From NCBI GenBank assembly GCA_946480245.1, contig CAMLIZ010000020.1, positions 1-43,522 on the forward strand: a DNA stretch of 43,522 bases. The letters are read 5' to 3'. The DNA comes from an uncultured Pseudomonadota bacterium (GTDB taxonomy: Bacteria > Pseudomonadota > Gammaproteobacteria > Burkholderiales > Burkholderiaceae). The notes below the pieces were generated by a model. The model was not told the origin of the DNA, searched no databases, and saw nothing but the letters and a program-made list of their open reading frames with translations. Both the position numbers and the translations under genes were made by a program. This document shows positions 1 through 11,917 of this stretch, piece by piece. Every line of letters begins with the position of its first letter. Within the stretch, counting starts at the first letter, position 1.

Positions 1-1237
1 TCCCCCACTGCTCTATCCCGGGCGGGCTGGTTCCATCGGTGGCTCTGCGCCCGGGGGCGCGCGACCGCGGGCCGCGCCGCAGCTCGACCACGCCGCGGCT
101 GAGCCGCGAGAGATCGAGCAGGTCGTCGATCAGCCGCACCATGTGCGTGATCTGCCGCTCCATCAGCTGCCGCGTGGTGCCCACCACTTGCGGGTCGTCC
201 TCGGCCAGGCGCTGCAGGGCGAGCGCATTGCGGATCGGCGCCAGCGGGTTGCGCAACTCGTGCGCCAGCGTGGCGAGGAACTCGTCCTTCAGCCGGTTGG
301 CCTGCGCAAGCTTCTCGGACAGCTCGCGGTACTGGGCTTCGCTGGCACGCAAGGCGGCGTCGGCCAGCGCGCGGTCGGTCACGTCCGCACCCTCGACGAA
401 GATGCTGGTGACCTTGCCGTCGACATCCTTGATCGGCTGGTACACGAAATCCACGTAGCGCTCGACCGTCGGTGCGGCCGGCGCCGGGCGCGACACGAAC
501 TTGGCGCCCACGGCCGAGTAGGCGCGGCCGCTGGCGTACACCTCGTCCAGCAGGCGCAGATAGCCCTGCTCCACGGCGTCGGGCAGGGCCTCGGCCACCG
601 TGTGGCCCACCAGGTCGCGCCCGCCCACCAGCTTGCGGTAGCCCGGGTTGGCGATCTCGAAGCGATGCGACGGCCCCACGAGCAGCGCCATGAACGTGGG
701 TGCCTGCTCGAACAACTGGCCCAGCTGGTCCCGCTCGGCGGCCACGCGCCGGGTGGTGAGCACCTGTTGGGTGGTCTCGGTGCACACCACCAGCACACCG
801 CCGATGCCGTTGGGCGCATGCTCGTCGTCGATCGGGCTGTAGCTGTAGGTCCAGTAAACGTCCTCGCGACGGCCGTGGCGCGTGATCGGCACCAGGTGAT
901 TCACGTTCCACGTGGCGCCCCGGCCCTCGCGCACCTGCTGGATCTGCGGGCCGATGATCGGCCAGATCTCGTCCCACACCTCACGCGCGGGCCGGCCCAG
1001 CGAGCCCGGGTGCCGCTCCGGCCCGATCGACTCACGGTAGGCGTCGTTGTACAGGCACGCGCCGTCGGCGCCCCACCAGATGTACATCGGGTGGCCGGTG
1101 TTGAGCATCAGGCGCACCACGGTGCGAAGCGGTTGCGGCCAGCCCTCGGGTGGCCCCAGCGACGAATGGCGCCAGTCGTGCGCGCGCATCAGCGCCCCCA
1201 TCTCGCCACCGCCCAACAGGAAGGCTTGTTCGCTCAT
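1..1237 (-). CDS. PAS-containing sensor histidine kinase, C-terminus cut by window edge
   Basis: The gene starts at ATG 1237 and stays open to the left edge (412 codons visible). Residues 1-155 match the N-terminal sensor fold common in soluble proteobacterial kinases ([15 protein letters not shown], then FPMYIWW-like [10 protein letters not shown]). A PAS domain follows at about 170-295 and a HisKA helix with [13 protein letters not shown], the phospho-accepting His being H326. No membrane segment is seen, so it is probably cytoplasmic. The ATPase domain should follow but is not in the window. The last 25 residues or so, after GVVELRR, are Arg/Gly/Pro-rich and do not resemble the usual HisKA-HATPase linker, so the extreme left end may be divergent or badly assembled. 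It lies 33 bp from the stop of the FAD gene and may share its transcript. Confidence 0.85.
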   Translation of the reverse strand, partial: MSEQAFLLGGGEMGALMRAHDWRHSSLGPPEGWPQPLRTVVRLMLNTGHPMYIWWGADGACLYNDAYRESIGPERHPGSLGRPAREVWDEIWPIIGPQIQQVREGRGATWNVNHLVPITRHGRREDVYWTYSYSPIDDEHAPNGIGGVLVVCTETTQQVLTTRRVAAERDQLGQLFEQAPTFMALLVGPSHRFEIANPGYRKLVGGRDLVGHTVAEALPDAVEQGYLRLLDEVYASGRAYSAVGAKFVSRPAPAAPTVERYVDFVYQPIKDVDGKVTSIFVEGADVTDRALADAALRASEAQYRELSEKLAQANRLKDEFLATLAHELRNPLAPIRNALALQRLAEDDPQVVGTTRQLMERQITHMVRLIDDLLDLSRLSRGVVELRRGPRSRAPGRRATDGTSPPGIEQWG

Positions 1238-1270
1238 TGGGGCCAAGAATAGCGCCCCCGCGCCATGCGG

Positions 1271-2296
1271 TCACAGCGCGTAGTCGGGCAGCTCGATCTC
1301 GTCGCGCAGCTGGCGCCCCACGATCAGGTGCGCCACGTACGGCAGGCGCAGCAGCCGGCTCACGCCATTGCGCACCGCGATGCCGGCAGCCGTCTTCGGT
1401 GCAAACGCGGACGCGAACCTCGTCGCGGCCACCTGCTTGTCCTTCAGGAACGGGCGCAGGCGTTCTTCGTAGCGGGCATAAGCCAGGCGGTGGTCGCCCT
1501 GCGCCCGCTGCAGCTCACCGGCCAGCACATACGCTTCGGCGATGGCCAACCCCGTGCCCTCGCCGGCCAGCAGCGACACGCAGGCCGCAGCGTCGCCGAT
1601 CAGCGCCACGCGGCCGCGGCTCCAGCACGGCAGCCGGATCTGGCTGACCTGGTCGAAGTAGAGCTCGCGCGTCGCCTCCATGGCCGCCAGAATCTGCGGG
1701 CACTCCCATCCCACGTCGCCGAACACCTGCTGCAGCGCCGCCTTCTTCTGCGCGTCGGTGCATGGCGCCTGCGCCGGCAGGTACTCGTCGCTGAACACGA
1801 ACAGGAACAGGAACATCGTGCGGCCGTCGCGCATCGCGAAGCGCGACACCTGGCGCCCTGCCACACCGTGCGTCACGTACACCAGTTCGTCGCGCGGGCG
1901 GTAGCCGCGGGCCTCGATCACCAGATCCACCTCGCGCGCCGCGGCATGCTCGAAGCCGACGTGCACGCGCCCGCCCTCCTCGTCGATGCGAGCGATCGAA
2001 TCGCGGAACAGCGTTTCCACACGGCCGCCCAGCGCTTCGTAGATCACTGCGGCCAGGTCCGAGCGCTTCACGCTGGTGAAGCGGCCGTGCGTCGGTTCGC
2101 GAAACACCTCCACGTCGAACCCGCCGGTTTCCTTGCCATGGTCGTCGACGAAACGCACCTCGTCGACCTGGTAGCCGCGTTCCGGGCCGAGCTGTTCGCG
2201 CGCGACCTGGCCGGAAACATCCCGCTGCTGGCCGGCGTGCCGGCGCAAGGCGCGCGGGTGCGCCTGCGGCATGTGCCCGCGCTGCCGCAGCAGCAT
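1271..2296 (-). CDS. FAD-dependent monooxygenase-like protein lacking its N-terminus (possible pseudogene)
   Basis: The 341 codons from ATG 2296 match the middle and C-terminal parts of group A FAD monooxygenases. The second FAD motif is clear at residues 231-262 (ALIGDAAACVSLLAGEGTGL, GD at 234-235), as is the conserved segment GYQVDEVRFVDDHG. The first 50-60 residues of the family, with the GxGxxG Rossmann loop, are absent: none of the three frames between 2170 and 2340 shows it, and an in-frame TAG lies near 2317. The internal DG motif (usually GADGxxS) reads EARGYRPR. The upstream hydrolase gene ends at 2337, so there is no room for a normal N-terminus. I infer a truncated, probably inactive remnant; a divergent active protein is less likely. 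Start uncertain. Confidence 0.65.
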   Translation of the reverse strand: MLLRQRGHMPQAHPRALRRHAGQQRDVSGQVAREQLGPERGYQVDEVRFVDDHGKETGGFDVEVFREPTHGRFTSVKRSDLAAVIYEALGGRVETLFRDSIARIDEEGGRVHVGFEHAAAREVDLVIEARGYRPRDELVYVTHGVAGRQVSRFAMRDGRTMFLFLFVFSDEYLPAQAPCTDAQKKAALQQVFGDVGWECPQILAAMEATRELYFDQVSQIRLPCWSRGRVALIGDAAACVSLLAGEGTGLAIAEAYVLAGELQRAQGDHRLAYARYEERLRPFLKDKQVAATRFASAFAPKTAAGIAVRNGVSRLLRLPYVAHLIVGRQLRDEIELPDYAL

Positions 2297-2336
2297 GCCG
2301 ACCTGCTGGGGCGCCTACGTGCAGTTCGGAGCCGCA

Positions 2337-3170
2337 TCAGCCTAGCGCCGCGCGCCGCAGCCGCTGCGCGAAGAAGCCCAGGATCTCGTCGCGCGCAGCG
2401 ATCGTGGGCTGCCCGGCCTCGTCCACCAAATGCGCGGTGACCACGCTGTGCGGGCCAGCCACCACCTGCTCGAAGAACGGCGCCAGGCCATCGCGGCGCG
2501 CCGCGCTGTCGGGCAGCACGCGCGCCACGAAGCGCGGCCCCAGCGCCTGCGCATACGCGGCAAAGCGTTCGGCACGGCAGAAGCGATCGCCGGCAAAGCG
2601 GTAGGCCAGCACCGTGAGGTCCTCGCGCTGCACGCGCGCGGCCACCGCGGCGAGCTCGTCGGGCGCGATCTCCAGGCCCGCCGGGTCACCGAGCGGCAGC
2701 GTGGGCTGGCACAGCACGGGCGCCAGCATCGCCGGCTCCAGCATCATCGTGAGCGCGAAGTTGCCGGTGAAGCACATGCCGATGGCGCCCACGCCAGGGC
2801 CGCCGCACTCGGCATGCGTCAGCCGCGCCAGCGCGCGCAGCCACTGCGTGACCGGGCTGGATGCGTTGGCCTGCAGCGCGCGGAACTCGGCGCTCACGCA
2901 GGCGCGCTGGAACACCGCCTTGCCCTCTTCCACCGTGGGCACCGCGCCGTCGCGGCCGAACAGCGACGGCATGTACACGCGAAAGCCGGCGTCGCGCACC
3001 CAGCGCGCAAAGCGCGCCACCTCGGGGCTGATGCCGGGCATCTCGGTCATCACGATCACCGCAGGGCCGGCACCCGCGGTGTGCACCACCTTGCTCACAC
3101 CGTCGAGCGTGATCGGGCGCGGGTCGAAGTCGTCCAGCGGGTCCGGCTGGTTCAGCGGGCGTTCGGTCAT
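2337..3170 (-). CDS. Dienelactone hydrolase family protein
   Basis: A 277-aa alpha/beta hydrolase of the dienelactone hydrolase family. The nucleophile elbow is GMCFTGN with C133, the family's Cys in place of Ser, and E44 in MTEMPGI matches the conserved Glu of the active site; a C-terminal HSVVTAHLVD segment probably carries the His. No signal peptide is seen, so it is cytoplasmic. ATG 3170 is preceded by an excellent ribosome-binding site (AAAGGAGG). The stop codon overlaps an ATG (TGATG) that opens only a short unrelated frame, a hint that the downstream monooxygenase gene was once coupled here. It is divergent from the GlxA-type regulator, which may control it. The substrate cannot be told from sequence. 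Confidence 0.9.
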   Translation of the reverse strand: MTERPLNQPDPLDDFDPRPITLDGVSKVVHTAGAGPAVIVMTEMPGISPEVARFARWVRDAGFRVYMPSLFGRDGAVPTVEEGKAVFQRACVSAEFRALQANASSPVTQWLRALARLTHAECGGPGVGAIGMCFTGNFALTMMLEPAMLAPVLCQPTLPLGDPAGLEIAPDELAAVAARVQREDLTVLAYRFAGDRFCRAERFAAYAQALGPRFVARVLPDSAARRDGLAPFFEQVVAGPHSVVTAHLVDEAGQPTIAARDEILGFFAQRLRRAALG

Positions 3171-3252
3171 GCGGCCTCCTTTGGCGCCATTGCACCCCGT
3201 GCGGCGCTAGACTGCCAGCGTCCTGTTTGACGCCTTTCGTGCGTTTTTTGCC

Positions 3253-4233
3253 ATGCCCGATTTCACCGTCCTCGTGCTCCCGGGTGCCTTTGGCAGCAGC
3301 GTGGCGGTCACGCTGGACGTGCTGAATGCCGCCGCTGCGCTGGCCCCGCGCCACCAGCTGCCGCGCCCGGTGTGGCGCGTGGTGTCGCCCGCCGGCGGCC
3401 CCGTGGCGCTGGCCAACGGGCTGCGCTGCGACAGCAAGGCCCTGCCGCGCGGCGCACGTGCCGACGCCTCCACCTGGATCATTCCCGGGCTCGGCATGAA
3501 CAGCCCGCGCGCGGTGGCGCAGCGCCTGGCCGAGGCCGACGCGCTGCAGGCGGTGCAAGCCGTGCGCCGCCATGCGCAGCGCGGCGGCGCGGTGGCGGCG
3601 TCGTGTTCGGCGGTGTTCCTGCTGCAGGCGGCCGGCCTGCTGAAGCAGCGGCGTGTCACCACCTCGTGGTGGCTGGCGCCCGAGTTGCGGCGCCTGGAGC
3701 CGCAGTGCACGGTGGATGCGCACTGCATGGTGTGCGCCGATGGTCCGGTGAGCACGGCCGGCGCCGCCTTTGCCCAATGCGACCTGATGCTGCACCTGCT
3801 GCGCACGCGCTTCGGCCCGGCCCTGGCAGACGCCGTGAGCAAGGTGCTGCTGATCGACGGGCGGGCTGCGCAGGCGCCGTTCGTGGTGCCCTCGCTGCTG
3901 GCCAGTGGCAATGCGCTGGTGGCGCGCCTCACGCAGCGCATCGAATCGGCCCTGCCGCAGCCCCCCAGCATGGCCGAGCTGGCGCGCGAGTTCGCAATGT
4001 CGCCGCGCACGCTGGCGCGGCACGTGCGCGCCGCCACCGGCCAGGGGCCGCTGGCGCTGCTGCAGAGCGTGCGCCTGAACCGCGCGCGCATGCTGATCGA
4101 AAGCAGCCGCATGAGCATCGAGCAGGTGGCCGCGCAGGTGGGCTACGAGGGCGCCACTGCGCTGCGCCGCCTGATGCGCAAGGCGGCGGGCGCCACCCCG
4201 AGCAAGTTCCGCCCGGCGCTGCACAGAGGCTGA
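3253..4233 (+). CDS. GlxA-family transcriptional regulator (DJ-1/PfpI domain + AraC HTH)
   Basis: A 326-aa two-domain regulator. Residues 1-180 or so form a DJ-1/PfpI-like sensor domain (starting PDFTVLVLPGAFGSSVAVTLDVLNAA) with the nucleophile-elbow-like AASCSAVFLLQAAGLL around C118. Residues 225-322 hold two helix-turn-helix units of the AraC type (MAELAREFAMSPRTLARHV and IEQVAAQVGYEGATALRRLM). Members act as DNA-binding activators or repressors in the cytoplasm. The gene is divergent from the dienelactone hydrolase with 82 bp between start codons, so that hydrolase is the likeliest target; this is inference from layout. The start is ATG 3253, after a T-rich run and without a strong Shine-Dalgarno sequence. 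Confidence 0.92.
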   Translation: MPDFTVLVLPGAFGSSVAVTLDVLNAAAALAPRHQLPRPVWRVVSPAGGPVALANGLRCDSKALPRGARADASTWIIPGLGMNSPRAVAQRLAEADALQAVQAVRRHAQRGGAVAASCSAVFLLQAAGLLKQRRVTTSWWLAPELRRLEPQCTVDAHCMVCADGPVSTAGAAFAQCDLMLHLLRTRFGPALADAVSKVLLIDGRAAQAPFVVPSLLASGNALVARLTQRIESALPQPPSMAELAREFAMSPRTLARHVRAATGQGPLALLQSVRLNRARMLIESSRMSIEQVAAQVGYEGATALRRLMRKAAGATPSKFRPALHRG

Positions 4234-4290
4234 CACCGCGCGCTGCCTGCGCAAGTGCACGCCGTCAACGTAAAAAGGGCACTCCCCATG

Positions 4291-4319
4291 AAGGCCGGAT
4301 GCCGATAACCTCCGGCTTT
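4291..4319 (+). terminator. Possible stem-loop terminator after the GlxA-type regulator
   Basis: A 9-bp inverted repeat (4291-4299 with 4311-4319, one G-T pair) encloses an 11-nt loop. The right arm ends in TTT. It lies between the regulator stop at 4233 and the next start at 4357. The U-tract is short, so it could instead be a leader structure of the next operon. Confidence 0.3.
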
Positions 4320-4356
4320 GGCGCATACCGTGCACCAGGGAGAAAGACGGCCGAGA

Positions 4357-5216
4357 ATGCAGGCGCGCACCACGCGATTCCTGAAGATCACTGCTGTGGC
4401 AGGCCTGCTGGCTGCGTTGCTCGGCGCGGTTGTGTGGTGGTGGCAGTCGTGGCACGCCCCGCAGCTGAACCTGCGCCAACCCGGCGTGCTGCGGGTGGGC
4501 TACGCCGTGGAGGCGCCCTATGCGTTCGTGCTGCCCAACGGCCACGTCGCCGGTGAGTCACCACTGTGCGCGAGCGAGGTGGCCGAGGCACTGGGCCTGC
4601 AGGTGCGCTGGGTGCAGACCACCTTCGACCAGCTGATCCCCGAACTCGAGCAGGGCCGCTTCGACCTCATCGCCGCCGGCATGTTCGTCACGCCCGAACG
4701 TGCCGCGCGCGTTCGCTTTTCGCGCCCCACCTTGCGTGCGCGCGCCGGCTGGCTCACCCGCCGCGGCAATCCCAAGCGCCTGGGCAGCTACGCCGCGCTG
4801 CCATCCCGCGCCGACCTGCGGCTGGGTGTGCTGGCGGGCTCGGTGGAGGAGCGCCTGCTGCAAGCGCTGGCGCTGTCGCCCGGCACGCTGCTGCCGTTGC
4901 CGGATGCGCAGACCGGCATCGCCGCCGTCTCTTCCGGGCAGATCGACGCCCTGGCGCTGTCGCTGCCCACGGTGGCTTATGCGGCGCGGCTGCAGCCCGC
5001 GCGCCTGGCGGCGGTGCCCGCCACCGATGGTGGTACGGCCGCGACCCACTGGGTGGCACTGGCCTTCCGCAAACAGGACGAACGCCTGGCCCAGGCAGCC
5101 GACCGCGTGCTCGGGCGCACCTTGCAGAGCGACGCCCACCTGCAGGCCCTCGAACAATGGGGCCTGGGTGCCGACGACCTGCCGGGCCCCGACGCGCCGG
5201 CCCCCGGAGCGCCACG

Positions 5217-5220
<4 letters not shown>
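4357..5220 (+). CDS. Membrane-anchored extracytoplasmic solute-binding protein (family 3), probable sensor subunit
   Basis: A 287-aa protein of the SBP_bac_3 (Venus flytrap) family. An N-terminal hydrophobic helix at about 11-28 follows Arg/Lys and has no lipobox Cys or clear cleavage site, so it may stay as an anchor. The binding fold begins with GVLRVGYAVEAPYAFVLPNG and continues with the family segment ELEQGRFDLIAAGMFVTPER at about 90-110. ATG 4357 is preferred to upstream codons because GGGAGAAAG lies just before it. Its stop overlaps the start of the hybrid kinase (ATGA). No ABC permease or ATPase gene is nearby, so a role in ligand sensing for that kinase is more likely than transport. 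The ligand is unknown; polar amino acids are typical of the family. Confidence 0.85.
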
Positions 5221-8636
<3,416 letters not shown>

Positions 8637-8743
8637 GGCCCCTTCAACCGCGGGGCGCCGCCGCACGAGCTTGTGCGGCGTCAAGAACGCCCGGCGGCAG
8701 CTGGCTAAGGTGCGGCGGTACGTCAACACCGCGAGAAACCCCC

Positions 8744-9961
8744 GTGAACGCCATCCTGCAACCGTCCTCACTGCCGCATGCCGGCGACTCCGACCCCGCC
8801 GCCGCCGCACGCATCGAGGCCGTGCGGCGCATCGCACGAGAGGTGGCGGGCCCCGCCGCCACCGCGGTGGACCGCGACGGGCGCTTTCCGCAGGAGGCGA
8901 TCGACGCGCTGAAGGCTGAGCGGCTGCTGTCCGCGCGCGTGCCCGCGCGCTTTGGCGGCTTCGGCAGCAGCATTGCCGAGTTGGGCGCGATGTGCGAGGC
9001 GCTGGGCCAACGCTGCGCGTCGGCCGCGATGGTGTTCGCGATGCACCAGGTGCAGGTGGCCTGCGTGGCGCGCCACGGCACCACGTCGTTCTTCCACGAC
9101 TACCAAGCCGAGCTGGTGCCCGCGCAATTGCTCATCGCCTCGGTGACCAGCGAAGCCGGCGTGGGCGGCTCAGTGCGCACCAGCATCTGCCCGATCGAGC
9201 GCGAGCCCGACGGCAGCTGCCGCATCCACAAGGAGGGCACCGTGGTGTCGTATGGCGAAGCCGCCGACGACCTGCTGATCACCGTGCGCCGCAGCGCCGA
9301 CGCCGCCCCCGGCGATCAGGCCCTGGTGCTGGTGCGCAAGCCGCAGGCCCAGATGACGCTCACCGGCAACTGGGACGCGATGGGCATGCGCGGCACCTGC
9401 AGCCCGGCGTACCGCATCACCGCGCAGTTTGACGCGCAGCAGGTGGTGCCCGCGCCGTTTGCCGACATCAACGCCCACACCATGGTGCCCTGGGCCCACA
9501 TCCTGTGGAGCTCGGCGTGGCTGGGCATCGCGACCGACGCGGTGGCACGCGCCCGCGCATTCGTGCGTGACACCAGCCGGAAACTCGGCGCCACGCCGCC
9601 CACCGCCGCGCGCTTGAGCGAGGTGTCCAGCCTGCTGCAGCTGATGCGCGTGCAGGTGCGCGAGTGGGCGCAGCGCTACGACGCCATGTGCGCCCAGCCC
9701 GACGCGGGCGCCGTCCAGCTCTCGACGGTGGCCTGCGCAGTGCAGCTGAACCACCTGAAGCTCACCGCATCCAAGCTGGTGGCCGACATCTGCACCCAGG
9801 CACTGCGCATCACCGGCACCACCGGCTACCGCAACGACTCACCCTACAGCGTGGCGCGCCACCTGCGCGACGCGCACTCGGCCGCCCTGATGATCGGCAA
9901 CGAGCGCATCCACGCGGCCAACGGCGCGCTGCACCTGATGTATCGCGACGAGGCGCTGTAG
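8744..9961 (+). CDS. Acyl-CoA dehydrogenase-family flavoprotein
   Basis: A 405-aa protein with the three-part acyl-CoA dehydrogenase layout: a helical N-domain (RFPQEAIDALKAERLLSARV), a beta domain (IASVTSEAGVGGSVRTSIC ... NWDAMGMRGTCSPAYRI) and a C-terminal helical FAD domain (LRITGTTGYRNDSPYSVARH). The start is GTG 8744, chosen because no in-frame ATG gives a full N-terminus; the Shine-Dalgarno (GAGA) is weak. In the C-terminal segment, where many family members carry the catalytic Glu in YEGT, this protein reads ALMIGNERIH. It may use a Glu elsewhere, as some subfamilies do, or act as a flavin-dependent monooxygenase of the same fold. It stands alone, without thiolase, hydratase or electron-transfer genes, so the substrate is open. 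Confidence 0.85.
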   Translation: MNAILQPSSLPHAGDSDPAAAARIEAVRRIAREVAGPAATAVDRDGRFPQEAIDALKAERLLSARVPARFGGFGSSIAELGAMCEALGQRCASAAMVFAMHQVQVACVARHGTTSFFHDYQAELVPAQLLIASVTSEAGVGGSVRTSICPIEREPDGSCRIHKEGTVVSYGEAADDLLITVRRSADAAPGDQALVLVRKPQAQMTLTGNWDAMGMRGTCSPAYRITAQFDAQQVVPAPFADINAHTMVPWAHILWSSAWLGIATDAVARARAFVRDTSRKLGATPPTAARLSEVSSLLQLMRVQVREWAQRYDAMCAQPDAGAVQLSTVACAVQLNHLKLTASKLVADICTQALRITGTTGYRNDSPYSVARHLRDAHSAALMIGNERIHAANGALHLMYRDEAL

Positions 9962-10013
9962 CGGCGTTGACGGCCCTCAAGGCCTTCATGCCGTCGGGCG
10001 GCCAGCATGGGAC

Positions 10014-10661
10014 ATGCTGCCGTTCAGCCGCGACCAGTTCCTCGCCGTGTTCGCGGCCTACAACGCGCACGTGTGGCCGGCGCAGCTGGTGGCCTACGCC
10101 GTGGCGGCCTTCGCGCTATGGGGCTTGGAAAGAGGCGACACCACCGGGCGCCGCAGCGTCGGCGCGGCGCTGGCACTGATGTGGCTGTGGACCGGCGTGG
10201 CGTACCACGGCCTGCACTTCGCGCGCATCAATCCGGCGGCGTGGGCCTTTGGCGCGCTGTTCGTGCTGCAGGCCGGGCTGCTTGTCCAAGCCACCTGGCG
10301 AGGCGCGCTGCGCTTCGAGCCGCAGAGGCACGCTGCATGGATCGGTGGCACGCTGATGCTTTACGCCATGGTGCTCTACCCGCTGGTGGGGCTCGCTGCT
10401 GGTGAGGGCTACCCCGCGATGCCGATGTTCGGCATCACTCCCTGCCCGCTGGCCCTGTTCACCTGGGGTGTACTGCTCAGGGCACGGCGCCCGCTGGCGC
10501 GCCGCGTGGTCCTGGTTCCGCTGCTGTGGTCGCTGGTGGGCGGCAGTGCAGCCTATGCGCTCGACATGCCCCAGGACTGGCCGCTGCTGTTGAGCGCCGG
10601 CGTCGGCGTCTGGCTGCTGCTGCAGCGTAAGCCGCGCCCTGTTGCAGCACCGCATGCGTGA
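10014..10661 (+). CDS. DUF6064 family integral membrane protein
   Basis: A 215-aa protein with about six hydrophobic segments, starting LPFSRDQFLAVFAAYNAHVWPAQ. The motif GVAYHGLHFARINPAAWAFGALFVLQAG is typical of the DUF6064 family as I remember it. It is an inner-membrane protein of unknown function. ATG 10014 follows the dehydrogenase gene by 52 bp on the same strand, so both may be on one transcript. No charged catalytic motif stands out; polar residues cluster at the loop between the second and third helices (YHGLHFARINP). Confidence 0.8.
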   Translation: MLPFSRDQFLAVFAAYNAHVWPAQLVAYAVAAFALWGLERGDTTGRRSVGAALALMWLWTGVAYHGLHFARINPAAWAFGALFVLQAGLLVQATWRGALRFEPQRHAAWIGGTLMLYAMVLYPLVGLAAGEGYPAMPMFGITPCPLALFTWGVLLRARRPLARRVVLVPLLWSLVGGSAAYALDMPQDWPLLLSAGVGVWLLLQRKPRPVAAPHA

Positions 10662-10748
10662 CCTGTGACCGCATTGCGGCCTCCGCCGAGGCGCAGGGGC
10701 TGCAGGACCGGCTGGCACTGCCGATAAGACGTAGCCACCCGAAGCGCC

Positions 10749-11855
10749 ATGTCGTCGACCGCCGTACCCTCCCCGCGCCTGCAGGCGCAGCGCTCCCTCA
10801 CGCGCATGATGGTGCTGCTGCAGGCGCTGGGTGCTGTGACGATGCTGGTGGTGTGGGTGATCGAGCGCCGCGCCGGCGCAATCACCGAGTGGGAAAACCT
10901 GATGCTGCCGGTGTCCGCCGCCGTGGTGGGCGGCACGGCATTGGCCATCACGCTGTGGCCTGCGCTGGAAACGCGCTTGCGCGCGGTTCCCGTGGCCACG
11001 TTCAACCTCTTCCTCGTGGTCACGCTGCACACCGCGCTGGCTCAAACCAGCGGCAACGAGCAGCGCTACCAGGTGCTGTCGGATCTGTACTGGGTGCCGC
11101 TGGGCTACGGCTGCGCCTTCGTGTTCCTGAACCTGCGCGTCGCTCTGGTGGTCTCGGGCTTCACCGCGGCGGGTGTGTTCACACCGCTGTTGCTGCTGGC
11201 CATGCGCGGTGCGCTGCCCTCCTGGGTGGACGACGGTGGCCCGCTGCTGCCGCAGGTGGTGCTGTCGCACGCGCTGTTCATCGTGCTGCTCACCGCGGTG
11301 GCGCGGCTGCGCACTCATCACGACCGCGCACAGGCACACGCGGAAATCATGCGCGAGCTGGCCGAGACCGACCCGCTCACCGGCCTGCCCAACCGCCGCG
11401 CCATGGCCGATCGACTGCATGCCGCGATCGCGCTGGCGCAACGCACCGGCCAGCCGCTGTGGGTGGGCTTGATCGACGTGGATCGTTTCAAGAGCGTCAA
11501 CGACCGCTTCGGCCACGCAGCCGGCGACGCCGTCTTGCAGCAGATCGGCCGTGCCATGCGCGCGCAGCTGCGCGCCAGCGACGTGCTGGGCCGCTGGGGC
11601 GGCGAGGAGTTTCTCCTGCTGGCGCCCGGCACCCCCGTGGCCACCGCCAGCACGCTGGCCGAGCGCGTGCGCGAGTCGGTCGCCGCGCAGGTGTTCGCGC
11701 ACGGAGAGCCGGTGACGATCAGCATCGGCCTCACCGGCTGTTGGCCCCGCGACAAGCCCGAGGCGCTGCTGCAGCGCGCCGACCGCGCGCTGTACCGCGC
11801 CAAGACCGCCGGGCGCGACCGGATCGAGACACAGCTGGAGGAGATGCAGGCCTGA
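10749..11855 (+). CDS. Membrane diguanylate cyclase (GGDEF domain)
   Basis: A 368-aa protein with about six hydrophobic segments in residues 15-190, resembling a MASE-type or 7TM-like membrane sensor, then a GGDEF domain from about residue 200 (ETDPLTGLPNRRAM; DVDRFKSVNDRFGHAAGD). The active site reads GGEEF at 284-288, a functional variant that binds GTP and makes cyclic di-GMP. An RASD sequence at 275-278, five residues before it, fits the RxxD inhibitory I-site, so product feedback is expected. No EAL domain is present. It is convergent with fghA and appears to be transcribed alone or after the DUF6064 gene (87 bp gap). Confidence 0.93.
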   Translation: MSSTAVPSPRLQAQRSLTRMMVLLQALGAVTMLVVWVIERRAGAITEWENLMLPVSAAVVGGTALAITLWPALETRLRAVPVATFNLFLVVTLHTALAQTSGNEQRYQVLSDLYWVPLGYGCAFVFLNLRVALVVSGFTAAGVFTPLLLLAMRGALPSWVDDGGPLLPQVVLSHALFIVLLTAVARLRTHHDRAQAHAEIMRELAETDPLTGLPNRRAMADRLHAAIALAQRTGQPLWVGLIDVDRFKSVNDRFGHAAGDAVLQQIGRAMRAQLRASDVLGRWGGEEFLLLAPGTPVATASTLAERVRESVAAQVFAHGEPVTISIGLTGCWPRDKPEALLQRADRALYRAKTAGRDRIETQLEEMQA

Positions 11856-11893
11856 CGGGCTTGGCGCCGCCCGAGGTGCGTTCGGTCCGCAGC

Positions 11894-11910
11894 CCGGTGC
11901 GCGGCACCGG
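11894..11910. terminator. Hairpin between convergent genes (possible bidirectional terminator)
   Basis: A perfect 7-bp inverted repeat, CCGGTGC / GCACCGG with a 3-nt loop, lies in the 62-bp gap between the convergent diguanylate cyclase and fghA genes. No U-tract follows on either strand, so this may be a weak terminator or a 3' end stabiliser. Confidence 0.4.
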
Positions 11911-11917
11911 CCTGCCG

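Noticed and set aside
1265..3230. Plus-strand ORFs opposite the FAD-like and dienelactone hydrolase genes
   Set aside because: They lack recognisable domains, while the minus strand has family motifs and a strong ribosome site. I also considered that 2160-2340 might be an inverted gene fragment, but the plus-strand peptides there match no part of the FAD family convincingly.
10655..10690. Imperfect CCGCATGCG / CGCATTGCGG repeat after the DUF6064 gene as a terminator
   Set aside because: The stem has a bulge, a long loop and no U-tract, and the next gene is on the same strand.
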